From positions 1,488,001 to 1,552,000 of the forward strand of contig OY969919.1 in the NCBI GenBank assembly GCA_963704585.1: a DNA stretch of 64,000 bases, written 5' to 3'. This stretch comes from Bog-756 sp963704585 (lineage in GTDB: Bacteria; Actinomycetota; Acidimicrobiia; Acidimicrobiales; RAAP-2). The notes under the pieces are model-generated. The model was not told the origin of the DNA and did not search any database. It worked only from the letters and a program-made list of their open reading frames with translations. Shown piece by piece: positions 43,156 to 51,764 of the stretch (positions are counted from its first letter, which is position 1; the number at the start of each line of letters is the position of its first letter). Made by a program: the position numbers and the translations under genes.

Positions 43156-44991
43156 GCCGCACCACGCCCCGGCGGGCCGCGCCCGACCGGCCCGAGCTCG
43201 CATCGACCGCACGCACCATCGCGCTGGTCCGGCCTGCTGCCGGCCGCCTCGCGCTGGCCACCCTCCTCGGTGCCGGTGCGGTCGCGGCCGCGATCGCGCT
43301 CCTCGTCACGTCGGCCTGGCTGCTGTCGCGCGCGGCCCAGCACCCCCCGGAGTCCGCACTCGCGATCGCCGTCGTGCTCGTGCAGTGCTTCGCGCTCTCA
43401 CGTGGACTGCTGCGCTACGCCGAGCGACTGGTCGGCCACGATGCGGCCTTCGGGCTCCTCGCCGCCGTGCGGCGCCGGATCACGGCGCACCTCGAGCGTC
43501 TCGCGCCGACCGGGCTGCCCGCCTTCCGGAGCGGCGACCTCCTCACGCGGGTGGTGGCCGACGTCGACGGGCTCGACGACCTCGTGCTCCGCGTCGTCCA
43601 GCCGTTCGCCGTGGCGGCCGTCGTCGGCACCGCGACCGTGGCGTTCACCTGGTCGCTCCTCCCGGGCGCCGGGGCCGTCCTGCTCGTCACCCTCGTGCTC
43701 GGCTCGACGGCGGTGCCCTGGGTCACCGGCGCGCTCGCCCGCCGGCGCGAGGCGCGGCGAAGCGGGACTGCGCGGCGACCTCGGCGCGGCGGTCGTCGAC
43801 CTGGTCGACGGCGCGGACGAGCTCGCCGTCTACGGCGCCCTCGGCGTGCAGGTCGAACGGGTCGCCGCGCTTGATCGCAGGCTCGCCACCGTCGCCCGGT
43901 CGGGCGCGACGACCGCCGGCGTGGGCCTCGGGCTCGCGACTCTGCTCTCGGGCCTCGCGACCTGGGGCGTACTCCTCGTCGCGGTCCCCGCCGTGCGCTC
44001 GGGTCATCTGGGCGGCGTCTGGCTCGCCTCGCTCGCACTGGTGCCGCTCGCCGCGTTCGAGCTCACCGCGGGTCTGCCCGTGGCCACGCGCTCGCTCCAG
44101 CATGCTCGGGCGGCTGCCGCCAGGCTGTTCGCCATCGTCGAGGCACCCGACGTGGTGTCCGACCCGCACGCCCCGACGCCGCCACCGGTGCCCCCCGTCG
44201 ACCTCGCCGTCCGCGGGCTGGAGGTCACCTGGCCCGGCGCGCTCCATCCGGCGCTCCGCGACGTGGACCTCGGGCTTCCCGCGGGCGCACGCGTCGCCAT
44301 CGTGGGACCGAGCGGCGCGGGGAAGAGCACCCTCGCCGCGGCGTTGGCGGGATTCCTGCCACTCGGGGCCGGCCAGGTCACCCTCGGGGGCGTCCCGATC
44401 ACTCGGCTCGCCGGCGACGAGCTGCGCCGGCTCGTCGGGGTGGTGGGCCAGGACGCGCACCTCTTCGACACCACGCTCGCGGCGAACCTGTGCATCGGAC
44501 GCGCCGACGCGGCCGATCCCGAGCTCGAGGCCGTGCTCGGACGGGTGGGACTCGCTCCCTGGCTCGCCACCCTGCCCGTCGGCCTCGCGACCGAAGTGGG
44601 CCGATTCGGAGCCCGCCTCTCGGGTGGGCAGCGCCAGCGCGTCGCCGTCGCCCGCGCGCTGCTCGCCGGTTTCCCGGTGCTCGTGCTCGACGAGCCGGCC
44701 GAGCACCTCGACGCCGACGCTGCCGACCTCCTCACCGCCGACCTGCTCGCCGCCACCGCGGACCGCTCGACCCTCTTCATCACCCACCGGTTGGCCGGGC
44801 TCGAGGCCGTCGACGAGATCCTCGTGCTCGCGGGCGGGCGGGTGGTCGAGCGCGGACGGCACGAGGAGCTCCTCGAGTCGGGCGCCGGCTATGCCGCGCT
44901 CTGGTGGCGGGAGGTCAATGCGGACCGCGGAGCGCCGCCGACACACCGGGTCGAGCCCGGCGCCGCGGAGCGTTCCGACGGGTCAGCCTGA
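43152..44991 (+). pseudogene. cydC: CydC, partner of CydD, interrupted by a frameshift
   Basis: From GTG 43152 the exporter domain is read normally (LLRYAERLVGHDAAFGLLAAVRRR; FRSGDLLTRVVADVDGLDDL) to about 43750. After GALARRREA the frame changes. The rest continues one frame further as GDLGAAVVDLVDGADELAVYG, then Walker A GPSGAGKSTLAAAL, signature LSGGQRQRVAVARAL and Walker B to the stop at 44991. The 1840-base span is one more than a multiple of three, so deleting one base around 43750-43770 (GC-repeat context) restores 612 codons. Both halves keep all motifs, which favours sequence error or very recent loss. Confidence 0.88.
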
Positions 44992-45609
44992 CGCGGTCGC
45001 GGCGTCGCGGGCGGCCTCGGCGCGGGCGTGTCGCGCGGCCACCGCGGACCGGTATGTCTCGTCCGGCTCGATCGGGAAGCGGATGGTCACGGTCCCTGAC
45101 GCCGACGCGGCGGTCACCGCGAATCCCGAGTCGACGAAGACGCCGAGCATGTCGTGGTTTTCGGCGAGCGTCTGGGCCGCGAACGTCGAGACGCCGCGCT
45201 CCCAGCCGGCCGCTGCGAGGCATTCGAGCAGGAGGGTCCCGATCCCGTGGTGCTGGAAGTCGTCGGCCACGACGAAGGCGACCTCCGCCTCGTTCGTGCC
45301 CGGCGTGCGCTCGTAACGCCCGACCGCGACGAGGCGACCGCCGTCCTCCGCGACGATGGCGAGCCGGTCCACGTAGTCGACGGTCGTGAACCGCTCGACC
45401 TCCGGAGCCGAGAGTTTCGGGTGGACGAAGAAGAACCGTCGGTAGACCGAGCGCGTCGAGAGCCGCTCGTGGAAGTCGACGAGGCCCTCGGCGTCGCCGG
45501 GCCGGATCGGGCGGAGGTGGATCGGCGTGCCCGCCCTGGTCAGCCGCTCGGTCTCGAGCTCGGACGGGTACCGCGGGGCCCGCTCCCTGGCCGCTTCGGC
45601 GGGGCTCAT
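44983..45609 (-). CDS. GNAT-family acetyltransferase
   Basis: 208 residues. The fold begins at IHLRPIRPGDAEGLVDFHERLS. The acetyl-CoA site is VAFVVADDFQHHGIGTLLLECLAAAGWERG (Q/R-x-x-G-x-G/A form). It resembles the acetyltransferase domain of bacterial protein lysine acetyltransferases that act on acyl-CoA synthetases and stress proteins, but lacks the nucleotide-binding domain. It lies 46 bases after the Usp gene on the same strand. ATG 45609 is eight bases after TAGCAT. Confidence 0.88.
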   Translation of the reverse strand: MSPAEAARERAPRYPSELETERLTRAGTPIHLRPIRPGDAEGLVDFHERLSTRSVYRRFFFVHPKLSAPEVERFTTVDYVDRLAIVAEDGGRLVAVGRYERTPGTNEAEVAFVVADDFQHHGIGTLLLECLAAAGWERGVSTFAAQTLAENHDMLGVFVDSGFAVTAASASGTVTIRFPIEPDETYRSAVAARHARAEAARDAATASG

Positions 45610-45617
45610 CGCCGCCG

Positions 45618-45623
45618 ATGCTA
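45618..45623 (-). promoter_or_regulatory. -10 element of the GNAT gene
   Basis: TAGCAT on the minus strand, eight bases before ATG 45609. It could provide expression independent of the upstream Usp operon. Confidence 0.4.
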
Positions 45624-45655
45624 CGGGCGTTCGGCGACCGGCGGACCTCCCCGGG

Positions 45656-46576
45656 TCATGCCGGGACCGCGAGCTCGGCGTCGTCGCGGTCCGCCCGGAC
45701 CACGACGACCGGGCAGCGCGCGTGGTTCGCGCACTGCTGTGCGATCGAACCGAGCAGCAGGTCGCGGAAGGCGCCGTGTCCGCGGGCACCGACGACGAGC
45801 AGATCGGCGCGGTCGGACCCGTCCACCAGCGCGGGCACGGTCGCGTTCACGACGGAGATCGCGTCGAAGGCGACGGAGGGTTCGCGGTGTGCCGCGCGCA
45901 CCGCGGCCGTCTCGGTGATGCGCCGGGCGTCCGACTCGTGCGCGGTCGACGGCCCGGCGAGGTAGGTGCCCACCGGTGGGTACTGCCACGCGAAGATCGC
46001 CTCGACCGGCGCGTCGCGTACCCGCGCCTCGGCGAGGGCCCAGTCGAGCGCGAGATCCGAGCCGGCGGAGCCGTCGAATCCGACGACGACCCGGCGACCC
46101 GTCGGCCGCGGCCCGGAGTCGTCGTTCGATCCGTGCACGACGGCGACCGGGCAGTGCGCGTGGTGGATGCACTGGTGGCTGACCGAGCCGAGCAGCAACC
46201 CGGTGAATCCACCGCTGCCGCGCGCACCGACGACGAGCAGGTCCGCGTCCCTGCTCGCGTCGATCAGCACGCGGGCACCGGTCCCCTCGTCCGTCTCGCC
46301 GTGGACCGCCATGCCCGGATGGCGGGTCGCGACCAGACCGACCGCGTCGTCGACGACCGCCTCGCCGGCGGAGAGTCGCGCCACCTCCTCCCCTTCGCCG
46401 TCCTCGTACCACCCCGGAAGACCCTTTGGGCGCCGGGCGCCGGCGAAGAGCACCCGGAGGCCGCAGCCTCGCAGCCTCGCCTCGTCGGCCGCCCACTTGA
46501 GCGCCAGCCGGGCGTGGTCCGAGCCGTCGACGCCCACCACGATGTCGCGTCCGGCGCCCCGCCCGGGCGCCGTCAC
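45656..46576 (-). CDS. tandem-domain universal stress protein
   Basis: 306 residues made of two UspA domains. Each begins with a VVGVDGS / VVGFDGS strand and ends with the ATP-binding motif G-2x-G-9x-G-S: GARGSGGFTGLLLGSV and GARGHGAFRDLLLGSI, followed by CP(V)xVV. Two-domain Usps of this type are prominent members of the mycobacterial DosR regulon. GTG 46576 overlaps the stop of a 48-codon gene upstream by GTGA, and DosR-like box 2 faces the pair. Confidence 0.94.
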   Translation of the reverse strand: MTAPGRGAGRDIVVGVDGSDHARLALKWAADEARLRGCGLRVLFAGARRPKGLPGWYEDGEGEEVARLSAGEAVVDDAVGLVATRHPGMAVHGETDEGTGARVLIDASRDADLLVVGARGSGGFTGLLLGSVSHQCIHHAHCPVAVVHGSNDDSGPRPTGRRVVVGFDGSAGSDLALDWALAEARVRDAPVEAIFAWQYPPVGTYLAGPSTAHESDARRITETAAVRAAHREPSVAFDAISVVNATVPALVDGSDRADLLVVGARGHGAFRDLLLGSIAQQCANHARCPVVVVRADRDDAELAVPA

Positions 46577-46719
46577 GGTGTGGCGGCCCTGCTGTCGCCC
46601 CGCAGGGCCCTGATGTCGGCCGCGGTGAATGCGATGTCCTCGATGCAGTAGGGGTTGAGCGACGACTTCATCGATCGGCTCGCCTGCGGCACCGTCCGCT
46701 GCTCGGTCGTTCGGCGCAC
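46573..46719 (-). CDS. 48-residue protein translationally coupled to the universal stress protein
   Basis: GTG 46719 follows AGGAGG (46725-46730) at five-base spacing. The product has a basic, Thr/Gln-rich first third, then SSLNPYCIEDIAFTAADIRA and a short Ala/Arg tail. The TGA at 46573-46575 overlaps the Usp GTG. One cysteine is present, and there is no signal or membrane segment. The good ribosome-binding site, the exact four-base coupling and DosR-like box 2 about 80 bp upstream support a real gene. I do not recognise the family. Confidence 0.62.
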   Translation of the reverse strand: MRRTTEQRTVPQASRSMKSSLNPYCIEDIAFTAADIRALRGDSRAATP

Positions 46720-46789
46720 GGCATCCTCCTTCCGGCAGTTGCTCGCTTTCCTTCTGCGTCCAATTGCAGTCCGTCCGACGGCCGGGGCA

Positions 46790-46805
46790 TAGGGCCGAAG
46801 GTCAC
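46790..46805 (-). promoter_or_regulatory. DosR-like box 2
   Basis: GTGACCTTCGGCCCTA on the minus strand, facing the small gene-Usp-GNAT group. A start site 42 bp downstream would leave a ~36-base leader containing the AGGAGG. The zinc-ribbon gene begins 141 bp away on the other side. Confidence 0.65.
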
Positions 46806-46945
46806 CGCGGGAAATCTCGCCGCACCCCCTGTACGCGCCGCGAAAACCGGGCCATCATGGTGGTGCGGTCGACGCGGTCGTCCACCGGGTTCGCCGCACC
46901 GGCCACGGCGGTTGCGGCCGGGGGGTCGGGGCAAAGGAGAGGGCG

Positions 46946-47365
46946 ATGGCACTGGAGGAACCACAGACCGCACCGGTCGACGACGGACCCCGGACCGACC
47001 GGCCCGTGGTGATGCAGGTGGCCGAACCCGCCCGCCGGCTCGACCGCCTGGCCCCGCTCATCCACGAGCTCATCGCCTGGGAGCTCGTGTTCCGGACCGA
47101 GTCGGGAACCTTCGTGCTCCACGACGACGTACAGGAACGGCTGGTCGCGCTCGCCGAGCTCCGACCGAATCCCGCGGCGCAGGTCTACGTCGGCCGGCTC
47201 TGCAACCGGTGCGGCACCGTGGGGGTCACCCGCCTCCTCGACGGCGTCCACGTCTGCGCGGCCTGCCGCACCGCCGAGCACGCCGAGCACGCCGGGCCGC
47301 CGGCCGATCCGCCCGCGCCGCCGGACAGGGAGCACCGCTCGCGCTGGCATCGCAAGGCGGGCTGA
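46946..47365 (+). CDS. zinc-ribbon protein of unknown function
   Basis: 139 residues. A helical N-terminal part (RLDRLAPLIHELIAWELVF) is followed by the tetracysteine ribbon LCNRCGTVGVTRLLDGVHVCAACR near residue 85-110, and a charged His/Pro-rich tail. The two CxxC pairs should bind one zinc. No recognised family. AAAGGAGAG precedes ATG 46946. It lies inside the candidate DosR island, on the side of box 2 away from the Usp gene. Confidence 0.68.
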   Translation: MALEEPQTAPVDDGPRTDRPVVMQVAEPARRLDRLAPLIHELIAWELVFRTESGTFVLHDDVQERLVALAELRPNPAAQVYVGRLCNRCGTVGVTRLLDGVHVCAACRTAEHAEHAGPPADPPAPPDREHRSRWHRKAG

Positions 47366-47398
47366 GCACCGCGCGGCCGATCGGCCGCGACCGCCCTC

Positions 47399-47414
47399 GT
47401 GACGTTCGGCCCTA
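47399..47414 (+). promoter_or_regulatory. DosR-like box 3
   Basis: GTGACGTTCGGCCCTA, one base different from boxes 1, 2 and 4. It faces the coiled-coil gene whose ATG is 59 bases further on. Confidence 0.62.
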
Positions 47415-47472
47415 CCCCGGTCGGGGCAGGTGGCACACCGTGGACGGAGGGACCGTCTGGAAGGAGTCCACC

Positions 47473-47826
47473 ATGCTCGAGACCGCACGAGAAGGCACGC
47501 ACACCGAGCTCCGAGGGCAGAGCCGCGACGCGCGTCATGACGCCGTCGAGTCGCTCGGGCGGGCGCTCGACGGATGGCGCGCGCGGATCGACGGGGTACT
47601 GGTCCAGCTCGACCTCGCGAGCCTCGAGCTCCGCGACGAGCTCCACGCGGACATCGACGCCGCCGAACACGCCTACCTCACCGCGCGCCTGCGCGTTTCC
47701 GAGGCCCGTGAGGACGCGGACACGAACGTGGCGAATCTCCGCAAAGGGGTCGAGCGGCTCCTCGAGGACGTGCGCTCGGCCGTCGAGTCGGCCGAGCGTG
47801 CCGTCCGGGAGCGCGTGGTCCGCTAG
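47473..47826 (+). CDS. small charged coiled-coil protein
   Basis: 117 residues, almost entirely helical, rich in Glu, Arg, Ala and Leu with heptad-like spacing (LVQLDLASLELRDELHADIDAAEHAYLTARLR; VERLLEDVRSAVESAERAVRERV). No cysteine, signal or membrane helix. AAGGAGTC precedes the ATG. DosR-like box 3 stands directly upstream, so it is probably induced with the stress proteins. No family recognised; a structural or protein-binding role is a guess. Confidence 0.68.
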   Translation: MLETAREGTHTELRGQSRDARHDAVESLGRALDGWRARIDGVLVQLDLASLELRDELHADIDAAEHAYLTARLRVSEAREDADTNVANLRKGVERLLEDVRSAVESAERAVRERVVR

Positions 47827-47880
47827 CACGACCGGGCGGCACGGGTCGGGCCGGCGAGGAACGATCGAGGGAGCGAGGGC

Positions 47881-48258
47881 ATGCCGAGCCACTCCATGTA
47901 CACGAAGCTGATCGGCGCGGCCCTCGAGCACCCCGAGGTCGGCGAGGTTCCCTCGAACACGGGCGACGCCCTCGCCGAGCTCCTCCGGTGCCGCCGGCGC
48001 ATGACGGCCACCCTTCCGGGCGGCAGCCAGTCGGGGTGGGCGGCCGCGGCCGTCGCCGACCAGGTCGCGTACGACGTCGCGCTCATCCGCATGGCACGCC
48101 AGCTCGGCATCGCCTGCGACCTCACCGAGTTCGACCCGCCCCAGCATGAGCGAGTCCGACTCGAGCAGCAGCTCGAGTTGCGCGGGATCCGGTTGGACGA
48201 GCTCGACACCGGGGCCGATGGCGGACCGACACCGCTCCGTCGCCCCAGCGGGCCCTGA
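47881..48258 (+). CDS. uncharacterised 125-residue protein next to the DosR-like regulator
   Basis: Mostly helical: NTGDALAELLRCRRRM, ADQVAYDVALIRMARQLGI, then FDPPQHERVRLEQQLELRGI and a disordered Pro/Gly tail. No catalytic or metal-binding motif. A GAGGGAGCGAGGG stretch precedes the ATG. Its TGA directly abuts the stop of the convergent regulator gene. It may be co-transcribed with the coiled-coil gene upstream (54-base gap). I do not recognise a family with known function. Confidence 0.65.
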   Translation: MPSHSMYTKLIGAALEHPEVGEVPSNTGDALAELLRCRRRMTATLPGGSQSGWAAAAVADQVAYDVALIRMARQLGIACDLTEFDPPQHERVRLEQQLELRGIRLDELDTGADGGPTPLRRPSGP

Positions 48259-48930
48259 TCAGGTGCCGGTCGACTCGTTTCGGATCGACTGCGCGGTGCG
48301 CTCCGCGACGCGTGCGGCGTAGGTGGCGGCCTGGGTGCGACGCTCCATCCCGAGCTTCGCGAGCAGGTTCGACACGTAGTTCTTCACGGTCTTCTCCGCG
48401 AGGTACATCGAGTCGGCGATCTGGCGGTTGGTCTGCCCGTCGGCGATCAGGTCCAGGATCCTGCGCTCCTGCGGGGTCAGTCCGGCGAGGAGCGGATCCT
48501 CCTCGGGTCCGGCCCGCAGCCGCTCGAGCACCTGGTCGATGAGCGCCGGGTCGAGCAGCGACTGCCCGGACGCCACCTTCCGGACGTCCGCGACGAGGTC
48601 GGTGCCACCCACCTGCTTGAGCACGTAGCCAGAGGCGCCGGCCATGATCGACGCGAAGAGGGCCTCGTCGTCCGCGTACGAGGTGAGCATCAGGCAGGCG
48701 ATCTCCGGCATCCGCGAGCGGATCTCGCGGCAGACCTCCACACCGCTTCCGTCCGGCAGACGCACGTCGAGGATGGCGACATCGGGCTTGGTGGGAGGGA
48801 TGCGCGACAGTGCTTCCTCGACCGAGGCCGCCTCGCCCACCACCGTGAGGTCGTCGGCGGCCTCGAGCAACGACCGGAGGCCGGTGCGCACGACCTCGTG
48901 ATCGTCGAGCAGGAACACGCCCACGCTCAT
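48259..48930 (-). CDS. devR: DosR/DevR-type NarL-family response regulator
   Basis: 223 residues. The receiver domain has Asp9-Asp10, phospho-acceptor Asp55 in VAILDVRLPDGSG, Thr83 and Lys105 (GYVLKQV). The LuxR-type helix-turn-helix reads LTPQERRILDLIADGQTNRQIA ... AEKTVKNYVSNLLAKLGMERRTQAA. The Lys180, Lys183 and Asn184 positions correspond to the residues with which Mycobacterium DosR reads its box. This matches the DosR-like elements nearby. GGAGG precedes ATG 48930. It is divergent from the DosS-like kinase, its likely partner. Confidence 0.93.
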   Translation of the reverse strand: MSVGVFLLDDHEVVRTGLRSLLEAADDLTVVGEAASVEEALSRIPPTKPDVAILDVRLPDGSGVEVCREIRSRMPEIACLMLTSYADDEALFASIMAGASGYVLKQVGGTDLVADVRKVASGQSLLDPALIDQVLERLRAGPEEDPLLAGLTPQERRILDLIADGQTNRQIADSMYLAEKTVKNYVSNLLAKLGMERRTQAATYAARVAERTAQSIRNESTGT

Positions 48931-49049
48931 CGGACCAACCTCCACTCTCGACCCCGCCACGGCGACGGATGGTCGGTCTGCACGACGGTCGCGCCCCGGT
49001 CGTGGCCCGTGTCCGGACGGGGGGATGCCTGTAGACGATGCGATCTGAC

Positions 49050-49066
49050 CTGGCTATCCTAGCCAG
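49050..49066. promoter_or_regulatory. palindrome over the -10 of the DosS-like kinase gene
   Basis: CTGGCTA-TCC-TAGCCAG is a perfect 7-bp inverted repeat. It contains TATCCT (49055-49060), the likely -10 element, and ends on the GTG at 49066. It differs from the DosR-like boxes, so another regulator, or an RNA hairpin at the very start of the message, may act here. Confidence 0.5.
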
Positions 49067-50260
49067 TGATGCCATCTGGGGCGATGCACGACCCCGATTA
49101 TGGGGACGCGGAGCGCAGCGTCCCGGCATACCGGCGGATCGAGGATCCCGTCCAGCTCCGGAGGGTGCTCGAGGCGACGCTCCTCCTCGAGGCCGACCTC
49201 GACCTCTCCACCCTGCTCCATCGCATCGTCGACGAGGCCTGCTCGATCACCACGGCGCGCTACGGCGCGCTGGGCGTGCTCGACGAGCAGCGGACGGCGC
49301 TCGCTGAGTTCATCGTCGTGGGTCTCGACGTCGAGGCGCAGCGCCGGATCGGGCCGTTGCCGACGGGCCTCGGGGTGCTCGGGCTGCTCATCAACGACCC
49401 GCAGCCGCTCCGCCTCGCCCGGCTCGCTGACCATCCATCGAGCGCCGGCTTCCCCGCGCACCATCCCGAGATGACCTCTTTCCTCGGCGTCCCGGTGATG
49501 GTGCGGGGCGAGGTGTACGGGAACCTCTACCTCACCAACAAGATCGGCTGGTCGGAGTTCAGCAGCGACGACCAGGCCCTCGTCGAGGCCCTGGCGGTCA
49601 CCGCCGGCATCGCCATCGACAACGCCCGCCTGCACCAGCGGGTCCAGGAGATCGCCGTGCTCGAGGAGCGCGACCGCCTCGCCCGCGACCTCCACGACAC
49701 CGTGATCCAACGGCTCTTCGCGATCGGTCTCTCGCTGCAGAGCCTGGCCGGCAGCCGCGATGCCGCCGGGGTGTCCCAGCAGCTGTCGGCGGCGATCGGC
49801 GACATCGACGAGACCATCCGGCAGGTCCGGACCAGCATCTTCGAGCTCAGCACGTCGGAGTTCGACCGCGGGACCCGGGCGAGCCTGGTCGCGCTCCTGC
49901 CGCGAGCTCAAAGCGGTCGTCGGCTTCGACGTCCACCTCACGATCGCAGGACCGATCGACTCCGCGGTACCCGACCAGGTGGCCGAGCACCTGCTCTCGA
50001 CGGTCCGCGAGGGTCTGACCAACATCGGTCGCCACGCCGGTGCCTCCCGGGCGAGCGTGACCGTCGTCGTCGAAGAGGGCCGGTGCACCCTCGAGATCAC
50101 CGACAACGGGCGCGGACTCGGCGGGGAGAGTACGCACGGCGGGGGGCTCGGCCTCCCCAACATGCGCCAACGCGCCGAAAAGCTCCACGGGACCTTCGAG
50201 ATCGGGAGCCCGGAGGAGGGTGGCACCCTCCTCGTCTGGCGGGTCCCGGTCGGCAGCTAG
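49066..50260 (+). pseudogene. devS: DosS/DevS-like GAF sensor histidine kinase, interrupted by a frameshift
   Basis: One GAF domain (residues ~45-190) resembles the heme-binding GAF-A of mycobacterial DosS: ARYGALGVLD, LPTGLGVLGLLI and GFPAHHPEMTSFLGVPVMVRGEVYGNLYLT; His132/His133 are candidates for the heme ligand. The phospho-acceptor is His210 in ERDRLARDLHDTVIQRLF. Near 49895-49905 the frame shifts by one base (1195-base span, one more than a multiple of three). The ATPase domain continues in the next frame with STVREGLTNIGRHAGA and DNGRGLGG ... GLGLPNMRQRAEKL to 50260. Unlike DosS it has a single GAF domain. GTG 49066 or ATG 49069 is the start. Confidence 0.85.
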
Positions 50261-50379
50261 CGCGACCGCGGCGCCGTCGCGCCTCCGACTGACGGGCTCG
50301 TCACAGGGGCGGGGACCGGCGGCGCGGTCACCGGCCGGAGCCGATCGGCCGGTCGACGCGCGCGACAGCGCTGACCAGG

Positions 50380-50395
50380 GTGACCTTCGGCCCTA
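50380..50395 (+). promoter_or_regulatory. DosR-like box 4
   Basis: GTGACCTTCGGCCCTA, identical to boxes 1 and 2, 80 bp before the CoA-hydrolase GTG. A start 42 bp from its centre (near 50430) is preceded by GAGACT at 50418-50423. The rest of the 214-bp gap after the kinase gene shows nothing else. Confidence 0.65.
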
Positions 50396-50474
50396 GCCCG
50401 GCGCGGGCCGCGGATCCGAGACTGGAGGCAAGGACCCGAGCCGGCGCCGCCGGCCGACGACGGAGGGAGGCCCC

Positions 50475-51764
50475 GTGCGCACGACGGACCTCGACGAGGT
50501 GACGGCACGGCTCGCCGCGCTCGGACGCGGGGAGCCGCGTCTCGTCGTGTCCGGCAACTACGCCACTCCGGTCCCGCTGGTCGAAGCGGCGGGCCGAGCG
50601 TTCGAGCGGTGCCGCCTCTTCGCGCTCAACGCGCAGGCCCCCTGGCCGAGCGTGCCGGGTGCGGTCTGCGAGACCCCGTTCGTCGGGCCCGGCATGCGCC
50701 ACGAACCGCACCTCGACTACCTCCCGATGCGCCTCTCCCTCGTCCCCCACCTCTTCGACTCGCTGCGTCCGGTCGACGCGGTACTCGTGCAGACTTCGCC
50801 GCCGCGGTACGGCAAGGTCTCACTCGGGATCGAGGTCGACATCGTGCCGGCGGCGATCGAGCGGACCCGCGCCCGCGGGGGGCTCGTGGTCGCCCAGGTC
50901 AACCGGTCGATGCCGTACACCTTCGGCGACGGCGAGCTCCCCGAGGAGTGGATCGACCTCGCGGTCGAGATCGACCAGCCACTCCCGTCCCCGGCCAGCC
51001 CGCCACCGACCGACGACGAGTCGGCGATCGGCCAGCACGTGGCACGCTTCGCCGAGGACGGCGCGACGCTCCAGCTCGGCATCGGCCAGATCCCCAACGT
51101 CGCGGCCGCGCAGCTCGCAGGACGTCGCCACCTCCGCGTCTGGTCCGAGATGATCAGCGACGGCGTCCTCTCCCTCGAACGGGCCGGCGCGCTCGACCTC
51201 GGCCATCCGATCGAGGCCTCGTTCCTCGTCGGTTCTGCGGAGCTCTACGCGTGGGCGGACACCAACCCGCGCCTCCGGATGCGGCGCACCGAGGTCATCA
51301 ACGATCCCGCACGCATCGCTGCGAAGCCGGCGATGCTCTCGGTCAACATGGCCATGCAGGTCGACCTCTTCGCGCAGGCCAACGCGAGCTTCGTGCACGG
51401 CGTCGTCTACTCGGGCTTCGGCGGGCAGCCCGACTTCGTCGCAGGGGCGCTGCACTCGCCCGGGGGCCACGCCGTGGTCGCGCTCCACTCCTGGCACGCC
51501 AAGTCCGACACGTCGACGGTCCTGCCCGTGCTGACCAATCCGGTCACGTCGTACCAGCACTCGGCCATCGTGAGCGAGCAGGGCTGCGCGACCATCTTCG
51601 GGCAGTCGGAACGGGACCAGGCCGAGCTCATCGTCGAGCACGTCGCGCACCCGCGCGCCCGCGACCAGCTGTGCGTGGCCGTCTCGGAGCTGTTCGTCCG
51701 CGGCAGCCGCCGCACCGCCGAGGGGACCTCCTCGGCGACCGCCTCGGGGACGAGCGCGCGATGA
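50475..51764 (+). CDS. acetyl-CoA hydrolase / CoA-transferase family protein
   Basis: 429 residues of the Cat1/4-hydroxybutyrate CoA-transferase family. Visible are QTSPPRYGKVSLGIEVD, the glycine-rich LQLGIGQIPNVAAAQL, RVWSEMISDGVLSLERAG (the Glu of the S-E-M-x-S-D-G stretch is the probable CoA-ester nucleophile) and FGGQPDFVAGALHSPGG. It moves CoA between short-chain acids or hydrolyses acetyl-CoA, which would suit fermentative survival. GTG 50475 has GGAGGGAGG upstream. It leads an operon with a Usp and an alcohol dehydrogenase behind DosR-like box 4. Confidence 0.87.
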   Translation: MRTTDLDEVTARLAALGRGEPRLVVSGNYATPVPLVEAAGRAFERCRLFALNAQAPWPSVPGAVCETPFVGPGMRHEPHLDYLPMRLSLVPHLFDSLRPVDAVLVQTSPPRYGKVSLGIEVDIVPAAIERTRARGGLVVAQVNRSMPYTFGDGELPEEWIDLAVEIDQPLPSPASPPPTDDESAIGQHVARFAEDGATLQLGIGQIPNVAAAQLAGRRHLRVWSEMISDGVLSLERAGALDLGHPIEASFLVGSAELYAWADTNPRLRMRRTEVINDPARIAAKPAMLSVNMAMQVDLFAQANASFVHGVVYSGFGGQPDFVAGALHSPGGHAVVALHSWHAKSDTSTVLPVLTNPVTSYQHSAIVSEQGCATIFGQSERDQAELIVEHVAHPRARDQLCVAVSELFVRGSRRTAEGTSSATASGTSAR

